Positions 43,964 to 56,142 are shown, counted from the first letter of the stretch. The stretch is 64,000 nt of DNA from Conoideocrella luteorostrata (GCA_032433595.1 JASWJB010000059.1:1-64000), one strand, 5' to 3'. Numbers and translations: made by a program. Notes: generated from the letters alone by a model not told the origin.

Positions 43964-44229
43964 TGCAGCATACTATTATCATTAATACAGGCCACGTTGA
44001 CGAGTCAGGTCCGGCTTCAGACTTACAGCCTCAGGCAGACATCGGCGATGCGGAACAGGAAGAGCAAGAATACCTTCCAACGCCGCCAGAATCGAATCCT
44101 GACCTAGAAAAGTGCTTACATTCAATATTTGTATTTATCCTTCCAATTCAATCCTGTTCCGGTCAGAGATCCCATACACGGAACCTTCAACGCAGGTATC
44201 AAATTCAACAAGAAGGAAGACCTTCCTAA
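43420..44229 (+). pseudogene. Ty1/Copia polyprotein remnant (integrase end)
   Basis: Copia integrase words occur in order: AQHGGAERSG, LPHDLWKDIVESACYLRNRM, GESPYQLVFNNKKPDISHLR, AYGCKAFAM, then (past TAG at 43695-43697) RRKKKLEPKAHIGYLVGY and NNFRIWIPH, a TGA, and VIVTRDVIFNEDDFFDY. An acidic linker continues to about 44110. The reverse transcriptase and RNase H regions are missing before the LTR at 44249, so the element is deleted and dead. Confidence 0.75.
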
Positions 44230-44248
44230 GCTTCCGGGAATACGGAAG

Positions 44249-44450
44249 TGTAGGTTGAGCAGGGTCTTGTGCAATGATCTAGATCATATGCTTCAAAATG
44301 CAAGACAATATATTCAATAATCTCTGATGTCTAAGAGGAGGAAACAAGTAAGGGGGAAAGCGCTGATGTCGTCGTATGAATACCGTGGCCGCAAGGTGAC
44401 CACGTGGCCTGCTCCGAACTTCCTATTGTGCTTGACGGAGGATTCCAACA
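44249..44450 (+). mobile_element. LTR, family B, next to the Copia remnant
   Basis: A 202-bp element from TGTAGGTTGAGCAGGG to GGAGGATTCCAACA. Flanking 5-mers GGAAG (44244-44248) and GAAAG (44451-44455) match four of five. It lies 20 bp after Copia-derived sequence in the same orientation, so it could be that element's 3' LTR, which would place family B in Ty1/Copia; the near-match flanks suggest instead an independent solo LTR. Confidence 0.75.
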
Positions 44451-46486
44451 GAAAGACCTCGGCGGTCATCCACACGAGAAGCAATGCATCGAGGTACAAC
44501 GAGACCACCTGGGATCCCACAAGAAGACGAATTCCCTTATTGAAGTCCATAGATCAAGGTCAAAAGGTCAGCGAATTCTTAGCTGCAGTGGCATAAATAA
44601 CTCTGCCCTCATTTGAGCGCCGGTAGAGCATTTTCAAGTCCCGCCAATCTTACTTAACTGTTTTCCTCTTGGATCGCTTCTGTTTGGGATAAATATACGT
44701 TTCGCATATCTATCTATAATAGGAATGTTATTATCAGAGCTTTATCAGTACTGCCACTTAATAGCATTTTTCTAATTACTATGCTGTTTTTTGAGACAGA
44801 AATTTGAAGCTTGTTAATCTACTACATAGGTAACCTAAACCTCCTATCCTCCCTTATCGCTCTCGCTCCATTAAATCACTCTGTTAGACCTCTAGCTTCC
44901 GCTTTTACTTTCCTGCTTACATTGTCATATATCCTTGCACGCGTTTAACTCTCTCACATTTAATAGCATTCACTATCTCTTCAATCACGATGCTACCTCG
45001 TTGACGTATAGCACTAGCTAGGAATGTAAGGTGCTGTCGCGCGCGCCGCAACGTAGCGACGCAGCCTTAAGAATATGTGCAAGGTGTACTATGTTTATAG
45101 GCGCAAGGGTCAGCCGACCAATCCGTTCTCGACTCTAATGACTACCATCCGGACCCGTAACTCTCGAAGATAGGTAATATAACCAGATGGACCGGACAGA
45201 GAGACTGTCTCAAAAGTCATGATTCAGCGCCCCCATCTTCCATCGCTGTGTCAAAAGATGATAAGACCGAAACGGATCGAGAAATAGATTGCATGGGGTC
45301 TGTTCATGCCTGCCAGGTGGTCTGTGCGTGGAGGGGCACGATTGTAATCTCGTTTGTCTGACTCAGAGGCGAGTTTGCGCGAGCCTGCTGATAACGGTAT
45401 GTACGGAGTGCTCCGTATGTAATCATAACGTTCGAATAACTAATTAAACATAGGGTAGCAGATTTTTGATCAAGCGAAGCCCGAAACAACGCAAGTACCT
45501 CGCTACCTATTTTAGTATATAAAGTGACTTTACTCCGTACATTATTAAGCCATTACCTTAGCCTCGTTAAAGTGCGCATAGCAAGGAAAACGCGTTTTTG
45601 AGCCTTTTCCCTCTTCCAGTGAGGCAAAGCTTAAAGGTGTAGTAGGGCTATGCAGAGGGCCGGCCAAAGCCAGCGCCCTAATTTGTAATTTATTGGAACA
45701 ATTTAACACCAGACCACTTGAGCAAAAGTGTAGGTCTCATTCCAGTGGCTGCAATTAGGGCTTATATTCAACACAACAGATGTACGGCGCTGGGGGTGTT
45801 CCTGAGGCTGTCGCTAGAGTTTATGTCGCGGTATTGTGCGCAAATAGGGTCAAAATCGCAATATTAGTAGAGAAGGGGGTTATGTGCCGGGGGAGAAAGA
45901 ATAAAGGGAAGACATATTAACTCCGTAAATTATGCAGTCACTTTTGCATACGAAAATAGGTGGGGTGGTAATTGCGCCGTTTCGGGCTTAGCTCAATCGG
46001 CTTCCCCGTATTTACTTAACTCACATTTTAGTCGCATCACCAGCCGGCGCCAAAAAAAAAAAAAAAAAAAGGGGGGGGGCCTGGCCTGCTGTTCTTTTAG
46101 GGTTTGACTAATTTTGTATTATGTCACGTCACCTTAACGCCAGAAGGGTGTCCTAGGATATACAAGATACATGGCAGCGATTCATAAACCGGAGGTTTTG
46201 GGCTACCAGGCCACTTCCATTCATCAAATGGAGGAGGATGTAGTAGGGTCATGCACATTGACCGGAAATTTGTGCATCAGTAAGCTGTGCGTCGGGCTGG
46301 CTGAGGAGAGCCGGCTTATGCAGCGCTGCATCATCGATACAAAACAAACTATAGTGTTCTTGACATAAAAAGGAGATCCTTTCGCTGTTTAATTTGCACG
46401 GGCTCAATTATCTTGCAATCATCTAACCCCGTTCTAATGGCTCGCTTGTTGTTACTAGTAGCCCTGCCCGACTTGCCATCGCCGGC
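44451..46486. other. Long intergenic stretch, homopolymer tract
   Basis: No gene is recognised. A run of 19 A followed by 9 G lies at 46052-46079. ACGGAGTGCTCCGTATG-type palindromes near 45405-45420 resemble fungal transposon debris. Confidence 0.45.
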
Positions 46487-48330
46487 ATGGCAGTCGCACC
46501 GCTCCGGCCCTTTGGTGAAGCAAAGCAACCCTTTGAACAAGTCGGCAGTGGCTTCATAATAGAGTGCCAGAACAGTACACACGTCAAAAGTCTCGCCGAG
46601 GCCGTCACTAACAGCGGCGACCAAGTCCGGCACAAGTTCGACTCGGATATCCTTCGCGGCATCTCGGTGGATCTGGCCAATGTGACCGGGAACAATCATC
46701 TACAAGCGTTGACGGACAAATGCGTGAAGTGGCCCACGTTCATCTCTTTGCCGAGGCCTGCAAAGCCGGCTGTCGCAGCCGGTACTGGGCACGGGGCTGG
46801 GGCTCAGCAGCAGCACGAGCGGCAGAAAGCCAACAAGGCTAATCAAGGGAGTAATGCGTTTGATTGGATATACACGACAACGCAGGTGAACGAACTTCAT
46901 AAACGGGGCCTAATGGGCAGCAATATCAAAATCGCAGTGGTTGACTCGGGTGCTAGTTTTCCACGCATCATGGAATCTGTCAATTACAACTAACATGTGT
47001 AGTGACGATAGGTCGACTACACAAAAAAAGCCCTGGGCGGCTGCTTTGAAAAGGGCTGCCGCGTTGCCTTTGGAGACTACACAGTGTTCGGCGGCGAGGG
47101 CAAAGCAGGCGACCCGAAGGCCCCGGCCTGCCGTTCCCATGGTACCAGTGTCGCCCTTCCCTTGGTTGACGTAGCGCCTGACGCAACGCTCATGGTCTAT
47201 CGTGTTGTTGACTGCGCGTCGAGGTGAGGAAGCGAGGACAATATAATTCAGGGCTGGGTTGAGGCTTTCCAAGACGGAGCGCAAATCATCATTTCATCAA
47301 CTGTTATCCTGGGGCAGAACTGGGCGCAAAGTCTTTTACCAACGGTGGTTTCCCGAATATCCCAGAAAGGGGTTACGTGCATTGTGGCTGCCGGCAACGA
47401 CGGCTACAACGGGCTTTTCAGTGGGGGAAGCCCCTCAACAGGCTGCGGTGTAATATCTGTCAATGCATATGATGATAAAGGCGGAATACCGGACCGTTCG
47501 ACATATGGGCCGACCTGGGATCTGGATATCAAGCCGAATATCCTCGGCCCTAGCAAAACTGGCACGTCATTTGCTGCGCCTGTCGTTGCTGGAATCGTTG
47601 CTCTTGTTGCCGAGGCTCGCCGCACCCTAAGTCCGGCAACTCTCAGCAGCCTTCTTATCTCGACAGCCAAGCCATTAGGACCAAGTTCCCAAGACCTTTA
47701 TACCGTGGCCCAGCAGGGAGGTGGTATGGTGGCTGCCTTGGACGCTGTCGACGCCCGTACTCTTGTAGAGCCTGCTACCCTCCCGTTCAACGACACCGAC
47801 CACCGTGTTCCCGTCCTCGAGGAGAATGGTTTAAATCTTAAATTAAGGACAGTTTCGTCTTCTTCGCTCATCCTGAAGGACAGAAAAGGCCAGGTACCAC
47901 CGGAAGTGTTAACAGCATTGAATTATCCAAGTCGTATCCAAATAAGAGCACTGGAGGCCCTACCAAAGTAGAACTCAAGCGTAACATTGGCTCCCCGGAG
48001 GTACATTTGGATATTGTGCCCGTTAAAATCTGTCCACAAGGAAGTAGCATGTCTGCAGCAGCAGCAACAGCATCACACATGCGGACCAGCAACGTGACCG
48101 GCACCAAGGAATTCATCGATCCCACCAACATTTGTTTCCCTAGATCTAGGATAGGCAAGGCCCGTAATGGTCATAACCTTGACTCTATCGGCGAGGTAAA
48201 TGGCTTTCCTCGTTATTACGAATCTGGACGGCCAACCACGCTTGCGTTTGAATAGAATGGCCTCATGGATAACGGCCAGTATGTTCCTCTTGGGAAGTAC
48301 AAGATCGTGGCTCGCGCTCTGGCTATGTTT
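46487..48330 (+). pseudogene. Subtilisin-like serine protease (S8, minor extracellular protease type)
   Basis: An inhibitor-I9-like propeptide region (EQVGSGFIIECQN..., GDQVRHKFDSDILRGISVDL) precedes the catalytic Asp block SNIKIAVVDSG (about 46918-46955). After an apparent intron or indel the next frame has VDYTKKALGGCFEKGC and the His block CRSHGTSVA (about 47130-47156). TGA at 47225-47227 interrupts the frame, which then runs intact through VAAGNDGYNG and the Ser block KTGTSFAAPVVAG (about 47556). Near 47870-47960 the frame changes and the PA/Fn3-like middle is lost; the end block (GSPEVHLDIVPV ... NGLMDNGQYVPLGKYKIVAR) carries TAG at 48253-48255 where relatives have Trp. The protease was probably extracellular; now it is broken by at least three lesions. 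Confidence 0.8.
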
Positions 48331-50467
48331 TTGGCAATGCTAGCAGAGAGGCCGATTGGCAGGTTCGCGAATCGGCAGCGTTTCACGCCCTATATGTCCA
48401 TAATCAATATATACCCCCAGGCTATAGAAAGCCGAGCTCTACAAAGAGGTCCGCGGCTCCTTAGGAGGGTAACTAACTGGATAGTATTGGAAAAGAAAGA
48501 GGGTTATATTACGTAAAGAGCGCACAATTAGTGTCTTAGAATGCCCCTATCACATATTCTTGTCACATGTAATAGTCTAGGCCATAAGGAGATGACGGAA
48601 GAAGCTAACAATGACAACTTCGCTGATGGAATTGATGAAAGCAATCGCGAATTCATTCATCAATTAAAGAAATTCCTCGCTAGAATTCAAGCATAAGAAG
48701 AAGTCAAATTCCTCGTCAACTAGTTAGAAATCAAGGGCAACATTCCACTGCACGCATCAGGTAATCATAGCTGCTCACATTGTGACAGCCTCTATTTGTA
48801 AGGGCGGTTGAATACTCTTAACGCAAAGGGGAGGTCAATATGGCTGAGCTGGGACTCGATAGGAGATGGTGGCGGCGTCGTTGTGGATGAGCTCTGTCTG
48901 TCGGCGAGCGGGACCTGTCGCGCAAAGAGGTGTTGTAACTTACCTATACCTACTCAGCTGCTACTCTAGCGCAGGTTGTCGCATTCAAGGCGTCTGATTG
49001 GATGATACTATAAGCATAGATAGTTTTGACACACCTAAGAAGTTCAGTGTGCCCTTGAGTGAAAAGATACAGAGATTAGCACGTTGGTTCTCTTATGCCT
49101 GACCATCATTTGATACGAAAACACCAGGTCTGCCGCCTCCAAGATGGTGGCGATCGCACAATTGTCGACCCTCTCCAGCACCCACTTTTTGTCCACGTTC
49201 GTGACCCACGGTGATGTACTTTGTAGTGGGGCTAGCAGTTTGATCTTCGCCTCGAACATCTGCAGGGTAGGCGTGACTCGATGGCTATTAAACCCAGCAA
49301 CGAGTAGATGTCCATAAATATCTAGACGCAGGAGTCTGCAGTACGCCTATCTGGTGGTCTCGACTGGTTGTTCTTGCACCAACAGATGCTAAGCTTCTTG
49401 CCCAAGGCGATAAAGAGACAGTGTAGACGTTGAATGCGTGGCATATTCTTCTTCAACGAGTTTCCACATGGATCTTTTCAGCCTGATAAACCCACACGCA
49501 ACTCACCATACCTACCCGGTACTTACTGATGGGTGAGTCGTCATGTGGGACAATCCTTACCAGAGTGGCTATCGCCTACAGACAGTTCCAAATGACTGGT
49601 TCGACCAAGAATTTGGGCAGGGCCGTCGGACGAGGAATTCTTCAAAAGGTACTTCTCCCCCTGTGATAGGCGGTGGGGGACCTATCACATTTTGGGTTAG
49701 GTTAGGCTGTATGTTTGAAATCGCAGTCTGGATGTTTGTTTGCCCTGATACTACAGTATTCAGTGTGTCCCGGGTGATTTGGAACAGAGTATTCCGTGCG
49801 GAGCAAGGAAAACCGGTCCGGCGCATACATTTGCCCTTGCAAATAAGGCCCTCTGCGTGGCTCTTATCACGTCGTCTCCTGATTTCCAGCATAGAGGGTA
49901 TGACATTGATGCTACACATAAGAAGAAGGGAGCAAAATGAAAACCCATTTTAGCTAAGCTAGGAGGGCACACTCCCTCTTTTACGTACAAATAAGGCGTA
50001 ATCACATTCTAAGTGAATCAATTGCCTGCCCATGTTCTCATGTGTGTGTAAGTGCCGGCTCACACTATTTCCATGTCGCGCAAGGTGTTGAGACCTGGGA
50101 CTCCAACCAATATACTAATGCTAACCCATATTCTTATAGCTAGCAGTCAATGGAGACCGATCCATATAGAATATAATGGCAAGCTACATCCCTGTCAGCA
50201 ACTTTCCAGGCTTTACCCTTGCAGTTGTTTCCGGTCCAAGCCTTGATGGTGCATTCCCTATTATTTATATTAGCCATTGTATTTTAGAATTTGGATAGAG
50301 AAATTTAAAGATATTGACCTTTTCTCAGGAGCCCGAATCGATCTTTTGTTTTCGGGTACTGGAACACAGCGGGAGGAACCAGAGCCCTGGACGGAAATCT
50401 TGTCCTGATTTCCGTCGCAGTTATCACCAGACCACATTTCAACAATAGCAAGGGATGTTTGTCGACC
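48331..50467. other. Long intergenic stretch
   Basis: No supportable gene in about 2.1 kb. A perfect hairpin-forming word GTGATAGG...CCTATCAC occurs at about 49661-49689. The region 49950-50060 shares short words with 10960-11045 (CACA/TTCCCTCT, TACGTAC, CAATTGC), perhaps an old repeat. Confidence 0.4.
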
Positions 50468-50623
50468 TTATAGCTGGGCAGACCCCTTGGGCGGGGCAGA
50501 CTCCCTGGGCGGGGCAGACCCCTTGGACCCCCTGGGCGGGGCAAACCCCTTGGACGAGGCAGCGGTGGCACTGCCAATGACAGCAATAACTGCACAGAGA
50601 GTGGTGAGCTGAGCGAACTGCAT
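50468..50623 (-). CDS. Tiny secreted repeat peptide (51 aa)
   Basis: A short open frame from ATG (50621-50623) to TAA (50468-50470). Residues 1-21 form a good signal peptide (MQFAQLTTLCAVIAVIGSAT). The mature part of about 30 residues consists almost only of Gly/Ser/Ala/Pro/Lys/Arg with imperfect repeats of the type GSAPP(R/K) and SAPPK. No Kex2 KR site is present, and single basic residues separate the units. In DNA it appears as GGGCGGGGCAGAC(C/T)CC repeats at 50475-50560. It might be a cell-wall-associated or secreted repeat peptide, or a small processed precursor; nothing is established. A TATA-like TATAAAAAG lies on the opposite strand nearby. Confidence 0.5.
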   Translation of the reverse strand: MQFAQLTTLCAVIAVIGSATAASSKGFAPPRGSKGSAPPRESAPPKGSAQL

Positions 50624-51815
50624 AGCTGTAAAGAGAAATCGATATATGCAATGAGAAGAGAGAAGTCAGAGTATAAAAAGTTGACTGGATACTTTTTGAG
50701 AAAATTTATTCCTAGCCGATGAAGAATGTGAACGAGACAGAATGTTATGTTGCTGCTCAGTGAGGTTTATATAGTTGGTCCTCATTTCTATATTATGCTC
50801 TCTTAGTCAGGAATCCCCTTTTCAATCCACTGCCCATCTATTTAATCTTTCGTAGAACATCGCATGATTGTTCTAAATATGGAATGTTGCACCTAAGCTT
50901 ACGAAATACAACTGCAATCAGCTGACAGCATTGATTAATTCGGTATTGCCTGAATGATCTATTTCCGCAAATACCTAGTTGTTTCAGAACCTGTACAGCG
51001 ACTGAGGTCATGAAATGGATTTGATGACGAACACTTTAAGTAATATATAATAACCGTAGACAAAGGGTCATGTAAGGCAATTAGCAAGACAATGGGCAAA
51101 GGCAAGAAATATGGGGGTTTCAGGCTTGCGTTTGGGGGCTGTGATCATGAAGCCGGCTACAGACAAACAAGTTGGAAGGATTTTTCACCGGCATTTGGGG
51201 GCCATAAGTAATATAATAGCTACAACTAAGAAATTGGAGGAGATTCTTGGCCAGTTCTTGGGGGCTATAGCATCAAGATATCTCATTGAAACGAGCATCT
51301 CCTATTAGTGAACAAGAGAATCCGCCCCCTTGAGCTTAGGTTCTCTGGATAGCCCACACCAATATAATGCAACAATGCTGGAAATATGCTACGACAAGTA
51401 AGTGCTGACAAAATCGTCAGTGGTGTGTTACCTGGTCAGCAAAGGTGGGGGCGGGGAATGCTTTGGAAGCAGCGTCTGGCCGTATCAAGATTTTATGCCA
51501 CACAAGGTGTGGGTTTTCTCGTGAGTCTGACCCGAATAGTAGATGCCGGTATGTCGACTGCTTACTTTAATCGAGACCAGGCTTTTTACAACGTTAGCGA
51601 AAGGTTATCACACAAATTTGTCATCGAGCTTTTTCCTTGGCTTCGTCAGCAGTTTCTCTTCTGTTTCAGCAAACATAGATGATCCTTGACACCCTGTATT
51701 CGGAAGACTGCAGCTGAACAGCCGTTAGATTTGATAAAGGCAAGTTGCATGAAGGTAGAGATGTCTTAGTCTTGCTTTTGAATTAAAGTTGATAATCTCC
51801 TCTTATAGATAAGAG
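50624..51815. other. Intergenic
   Basis: No recognised gene. The phrase TTTGGGGGC recurs at about 51130, 51196 and (as CTTGGGGGC) 51258. An open frame at 51386-51682 lacks any domain. Confidence 0.35.
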
Positions 51816-52491
51816 TTAGGGAATACACTTCTTCAGTAAAGCATTATAGTTTTTAAACCCCAAACTGTTAGGAGGCTCAAAAGAAAACATGCGACCGTCA
51901 TTTGGTTCCCACCACGGACCTGCAGCCCACCACAAAGCACCGAGCCACACATCGTTGTTGTCTTGAGATGGTCCAACAATCTAGCGATGGGCCTGCTTGC
52001 ACTTATCACTCGTTCCATTCGCAAACTCGCCAAGAAAGCCGACCTTTTTGTTATCACGAAGCCAACTAGTAGCCTTAGACACACGTCTTGCACCAACAGT
52101 TTTGGTCACACATAAGTCAGAGTTACCGGACCCATCTCTATCAAGACACTGGTGCATCTCGTGGGCACTCTTGTCAAACGGGTCCTTTAACTCTTTCAAC
52201 TTATCATTCGTTTTAGCCCATGTCCAGGCTCCAGACCAGTCATTTCCTTCGACCATAATGTACTGGGTAGAAGCTCTGGAAGCGTTGATACCATCAATGG
52301 CCGCCTGGTTTAGCTGCATCACTAGAGGCTGATCTATGTCATGGAATTCGTTGTTTGTATCGAAGATTACTCTTTCATTATCGCGGAACGTGCTGGCAAG
52401 ATTTTGCCAAAACGACTTGAATGCGTTTGTGTTCACAATAATGCCGGGATCGCTGTTGAAACGGTGTATTCGTGCTCTAAGCCCGCGGCAG
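51816..52491 (-). pseudogene. GH5 endo-beta-1,4-glucanase (cellulase), truncated by an LTR
   Basis: The C-terminal two-thirds of a fungal GH5 cellulase: FWQNLASTFRDNERVIFDT, the acid/base word NEFHD, LNQAAIDGINA, QYIMVEGNDWSGAWTW, EMHQCLD, and the nucleophile word LGEFANG. TAG at 51981-51983 interrupts the frame; beyond it the same frame reads the usual end, [19 protein letters not shown], to TAA at 51816-51818. Upstream the homology stops at the 52497-52737 LTR, and no N-terminal third could be found on the far side. The enzyme would have been secreted and attacked plant cell-wall glucan, a function often lost in insect-associated fungi. Confidence 0.82.
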
Positions 52492-52496
52492 GATCA

Positions 52497-52737
52497 TGTT
52501 GGATTACACGGGTGTGTGTGTGGACCGGATGTGTGGATACACGGGCTGTGAGAGAAAGGTTACGTGGCCTCTGGGCCTAAGGCAGGAATTCAGGACGGAA
52601 GTGTCTCAGATTATAGGGGGATTTATAGGGGGGTTTGGATGAGGCCGTCAGACGAGGGATTCTGCATCCATCATCTCAGTAACACAGCTCTTCCCATCAA
52701 TGCAAACATCTTTGAACCTCTCCTATCAATTCCAACA
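52497..52737 (+). mobile_element. Solo LTR, family A, perfect target-site duplication
   Basis: A 241-bp element from TGTTGGATTACACGGG to CAATTCCAACA. It is flanked by GATCA on both sides (52492-52496, 52738-52742). It lies immediately upstream of the surviving GH5 sequence and is the best-preserved copy of its family in the window. Confidence 0.92.
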
Positions 52738-53205
52738 GATCACTGCAGCAGTGAGGGGGAAAAGGTCGTATTTTGATATACTGAGCTACGCGCCTCCCCG
52801 CAACCAGTTCTGTTCTAAGGCTGCTTTTGAGGGGGGGGTTGAAAGCTTTTGGCAAGTGCTTTTCAAGAATAAAGACTGGCTGCGGAGACGACTAACCTCG
52901 CCATTCATGGAACAGACAAGCAATATGGAACAGAGCTCCAACGCCAGTTGGTCTTGCCCCCTATCCTCCTCTGCAGGCCAATCATTATGTCGCCATTGAG
53001 AGCATTTACCGAACCACGACGATCGAATCTTCCCACCCCGCAACAGGCTCCGGCCTCGATCCCAATAACGCAAGCCACAGGAGTCATTGAGCACGGGGTA
53101 CACCCTGGACAAGAATGGGTACATATTCAACATGCCGTTGCACATGCCGAACACCCGAAACTAACACGACCTTAGGAGTCTGATATATACTGGTCTGTTA
53201 ACACC

Positions 53206-53583
53206 ATGTTGGCCCAGACTCATGCCACGGATACGGATTTCGCCGCATTGCCCAATATTGACCTCGATCAGGGCATGGTCGGGTCAGTAGGCTAGGACGT
53301 CATGCCCACTACGGGAGACCACCCAACGCCAGCACCTGGAACTGCCTTCAGCGATATATTTTGCGCTCAACTCAGCAACGGCAGGTGGATATGCATGGTC
53401 AACCATTGCTTTGGCTCCTTCGGCAGATACCAGGAGCTGAGGCGGCATCAAAACTCGAATCATCGCCAACTTTACTTATTTCCCTGTCGCTCACCCGGCT
53501 GCGCGAGAGCAGAACACGGCTTCCCCCGCAAAGACAATCGTGATACGCACGAGAAGAGAGTTCATGGGAGAAAGCTGCAGTAG
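53206..53583 (+). pseudogene. C2H2 zinc-finger protein, probable remnant
   Basis: The frame from ATG 53206 meets TAG at 53293-53295, then continues from ATG 53302 to 53583. Two fingers are visible: CMVNHC with the HQNSNH pair, and CRSPGC with HEKRVH, the latter preceded by the fungal word GFPRKDN. Such pairs occur at the C-terminus of fungal C2H2 proteins. It may be a short gene starting at 53302 or a decayed longer one; the in-frame stop favours decay. Confidence 0.5.
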
Positions 53584-54454
53584 CTCAGTTGGACGCCGCA
53601 TTTTGGTCGTTTGCTGGTGTTGGGTGGACATGAGGATTGTCCAAGAGCACTTGGTCTATGTGAGGATGAGAGGAAGAGATGTACAGAACTGCGGTGTATC
53701 TTATTGCCGTTATGGCCAAAGCGCCATGTTATCTTGGATGACTAAGGCGTCAAAAGGCCCGGAATCTCGCATCCTGAAAGTGGCTCATGATAGCTTCGTC
53801 TGCAGAGCTGTGTAGGAATACTCAAAGAAATTCTACAATCAGTCCCAAAATTTCCGGTGATGAAGCTTTATCACTGTAAAGTGGCCGTCAGCTACTTTGT
53901 CGGTTGTCGGCACACACCCACAACTCACGTTTACCGGTGTCTGACATACAACCAGCAACGCTCCGTAAACTCTGTGAAAGGTTCTTGCAGAGACTTGTAA
54001 TGAAATTAAATAATTAGATAACTTACCTAATAATTATTAAGTTGCTATGCGCTTTAATGAAATAATTTGGTTATAATAGGCATAAGAGCATAGCTCCGGA
54101 CAAAGACGCACTTCTTGAACGCGGGGCGGGAACTTCTTATTTAATAATAATCTCTTAACAAGTGGGAAAGGCCCCCTTTTTATAGCTACATTAATTGATC
54201 TGGCCAATCCAGCCAGATCCAAACTCGCGTGAGGCTGCCCCAGCCTCGCTGGAGGCGCCAACACAGTTCAACGCTTCCGCATGTAACGCATTGTTGCTGT
54301 GCTGTTGCATGTGACACTATTTATCGGTTTCCTAAGCACGAAGTCCTAGCTTGGGAGGAGTTAAAAGCCACAAAAAAGTTACAAATCTAAGTAAACAGCG
54401 CGCCACGCCCTATCATATGAATTTGAAACACAGAACCTTTGAGTCTATTTGTAG
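53584..54454. other. Intergenic
   Basis: No recognised gene. AT-rich runs with TTAATAATAATC and TAATTATTAAG words lie near 54000-54160. Confidence 0.4.
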
Positions 54455-56142
54455 CTAATTTCTGTATGGTGGTATGCGGGCCTTCGTGAACTCCTCGGGT
54501 TCCTCCATGTCTTTGTCGTGCCACCATTTCAAAGAATCAATTATATTAGCTACGCGTGATCGAATAAACTTGATTTTGAAATAGATGAGACCTTCAGTAG
54601 TGAAGCGACCACGTCGCGCAAACTCATCCCGGGGTACGAGCCAAAGGAAAACATCAAGATGGTAATGTTGAAGCGGGTATATCTCGTCTGCACGCCCTTG
54701 GAAAGCTATCTTCAAACAGTCTTCGTTGTCTACGAAAATATGAATCATCAGAGTCCGAGACCTGTTATAGTAAAAGCCAACATACGCGGACAGTGCTTGT
54801 GCCGTCGTTCCGGGGACATGGTATCTTGCAATCTGTTCCAGGAGATTCGGATACCACCTCAGGGCAGCTGCAGCAGTTTTTCTCGACCAAGTGACATAGT
54901 CGTTTTTATTTTTGACGCCCAGATATGCTTCTAGGTACATCTGACCGAGCCAGTCAGCCACGTCATTGAGCGCGAGACTGTTCGTGAGAACAATGATTGC
55001 CCCTTTCGTGGAAGGGATGAGGTTGACTGCGGCCATGTTTCCTGGCATCAACCCTTGGTGGTATAGGACTAGTTCAGACGGGTGATTCTTCCCAACATTA
55101 GGAAGTGGATCAGGGTGCAAGAGGTATGGGTTTAGTCCAATTGCGCCCATAGGACCAGGAGTCTGCATGCGTGCCCATCCGAGAGCGTAGGAGGTCTCAT
55201 GAAGGGAGGACTTTTTCATCGCTATCTTGGAAGAGAACAGAAAAGGTACTTGCTTCAATGGCGAACCTGGAGTTTTTGTGACGTTGTTCTCAAATTGATG
55301 AGCACCGGCGCAGAGGAACTCAATGTAGAGTTTGCTCAAGTCGCGAATGCAGCTTCGCATTGCAGAACCTGCACCACCAACGGTATCTCCGCTTGTAAGC
55401 ATAGGCATAACTTCTACAGTGCTTGCATCGTCCAGGGCTACATATGACTTTGAGACATTGGATTCAGAAGCGGGACAGGGTCTGGTGTAGGTCCTCGACA
55501 TGGACAGGGGATCAAATATCCAGCGACGCAGAAAGTGTTCCCAACTGTCTCCCGTGGCTCTCTTAAGAATGAGGGCTGCTACGTCATAACCCAAGTTGGT
55601 GTAAAGATATTCGTTCCGGAAAGATTTAACCGGGAGGAGTCCATTGATGAAATCGAGTCTCTTGTCGTCCGAAATGAGGATATTATTCTTGCTCCCAAGC
55701 CAGCACATAGTGCCTTGCAAACCAGAACGATGGGATAAACAGTCCACAGGCGTCATTAGCTTTTTAAGGATTTTGTTCTTGATCCTAAAGTCCGGGAGGA
55801 TATCCTTCACAGGTGTGTCCCATTCGAAGCTGCCATCTTCTACACACAGAGCTACGGCTGCGCAGACCACAGCCTTTGTCAAGGAGGCGCATGGAAAGAC
55901 TGTATCCTGATCGATTGTGTACTTATGACAATGGCTGATGTCAGTTACACAAGAGGCTTCAAGCACATGGTGGCGCGTACCTGTGCTTCAGTATCACGAA
56001 AACCTATGTAATCGGTATGGAGCAGTTGCCCCTCGTGAATAACGGCGATGGCTGCCCCCGGCGTGCCACCGATTTTCATGATCTCCTTGGCATCTGGAAG
56101 CAACAGCCTAAGCCTTTGTCTGATGGCAGCTGTACAGTCCAT
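54455..56142 (-). CDS. Beta-lactamase-like serine hydrolase (class C/PBP fold)
   Basis: Two exons (56142-55981, 55921-54455) encode 542 aa; the intron has a GTACGC donor and a CATAAG acceptor. The serine beta-lactamase/esterase signature SxxK is SLTK (Ser 67, Lys 70) and the YxN motif is YTN (161-163), followed by GYDVAAL. A late YHQG word is where HxG/KTG stands in relatives. There is no signal peptide, so it is probably cytosolic. In fungi this fold includes LovD-type acyltransferases and D-aminopeptidase-like esterases linked to secondary metabolism. No biosynthetic backbone gene is nearby, so the role is open. It is about 100 residues longer than classical class C enzymes owing to a C-terminal domain of unknown function. 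No lesion is seen. Confidence 0.82.

Noticed and set aside
46052..46079. A19G9 homopolymer tract as a LINE poly(A) tail
   Set aside because: No reverse transcriptase or target-site duplication around it; may also be an assembly-sensitive tract.
49661..49689. GTGATAGG/CCTATCAC hairpin as a terminator
   Set aside because: Not next to any gene and eukaryotic genes do not use such terminators; probably chance palindrome.
53575..53630. TAGCTCAGTTGGACGCCGC resembling a tRNA D-arm
   Set aside because: No matching T-arm (GTTCRANNC) or acceptor stem within 100 bp.
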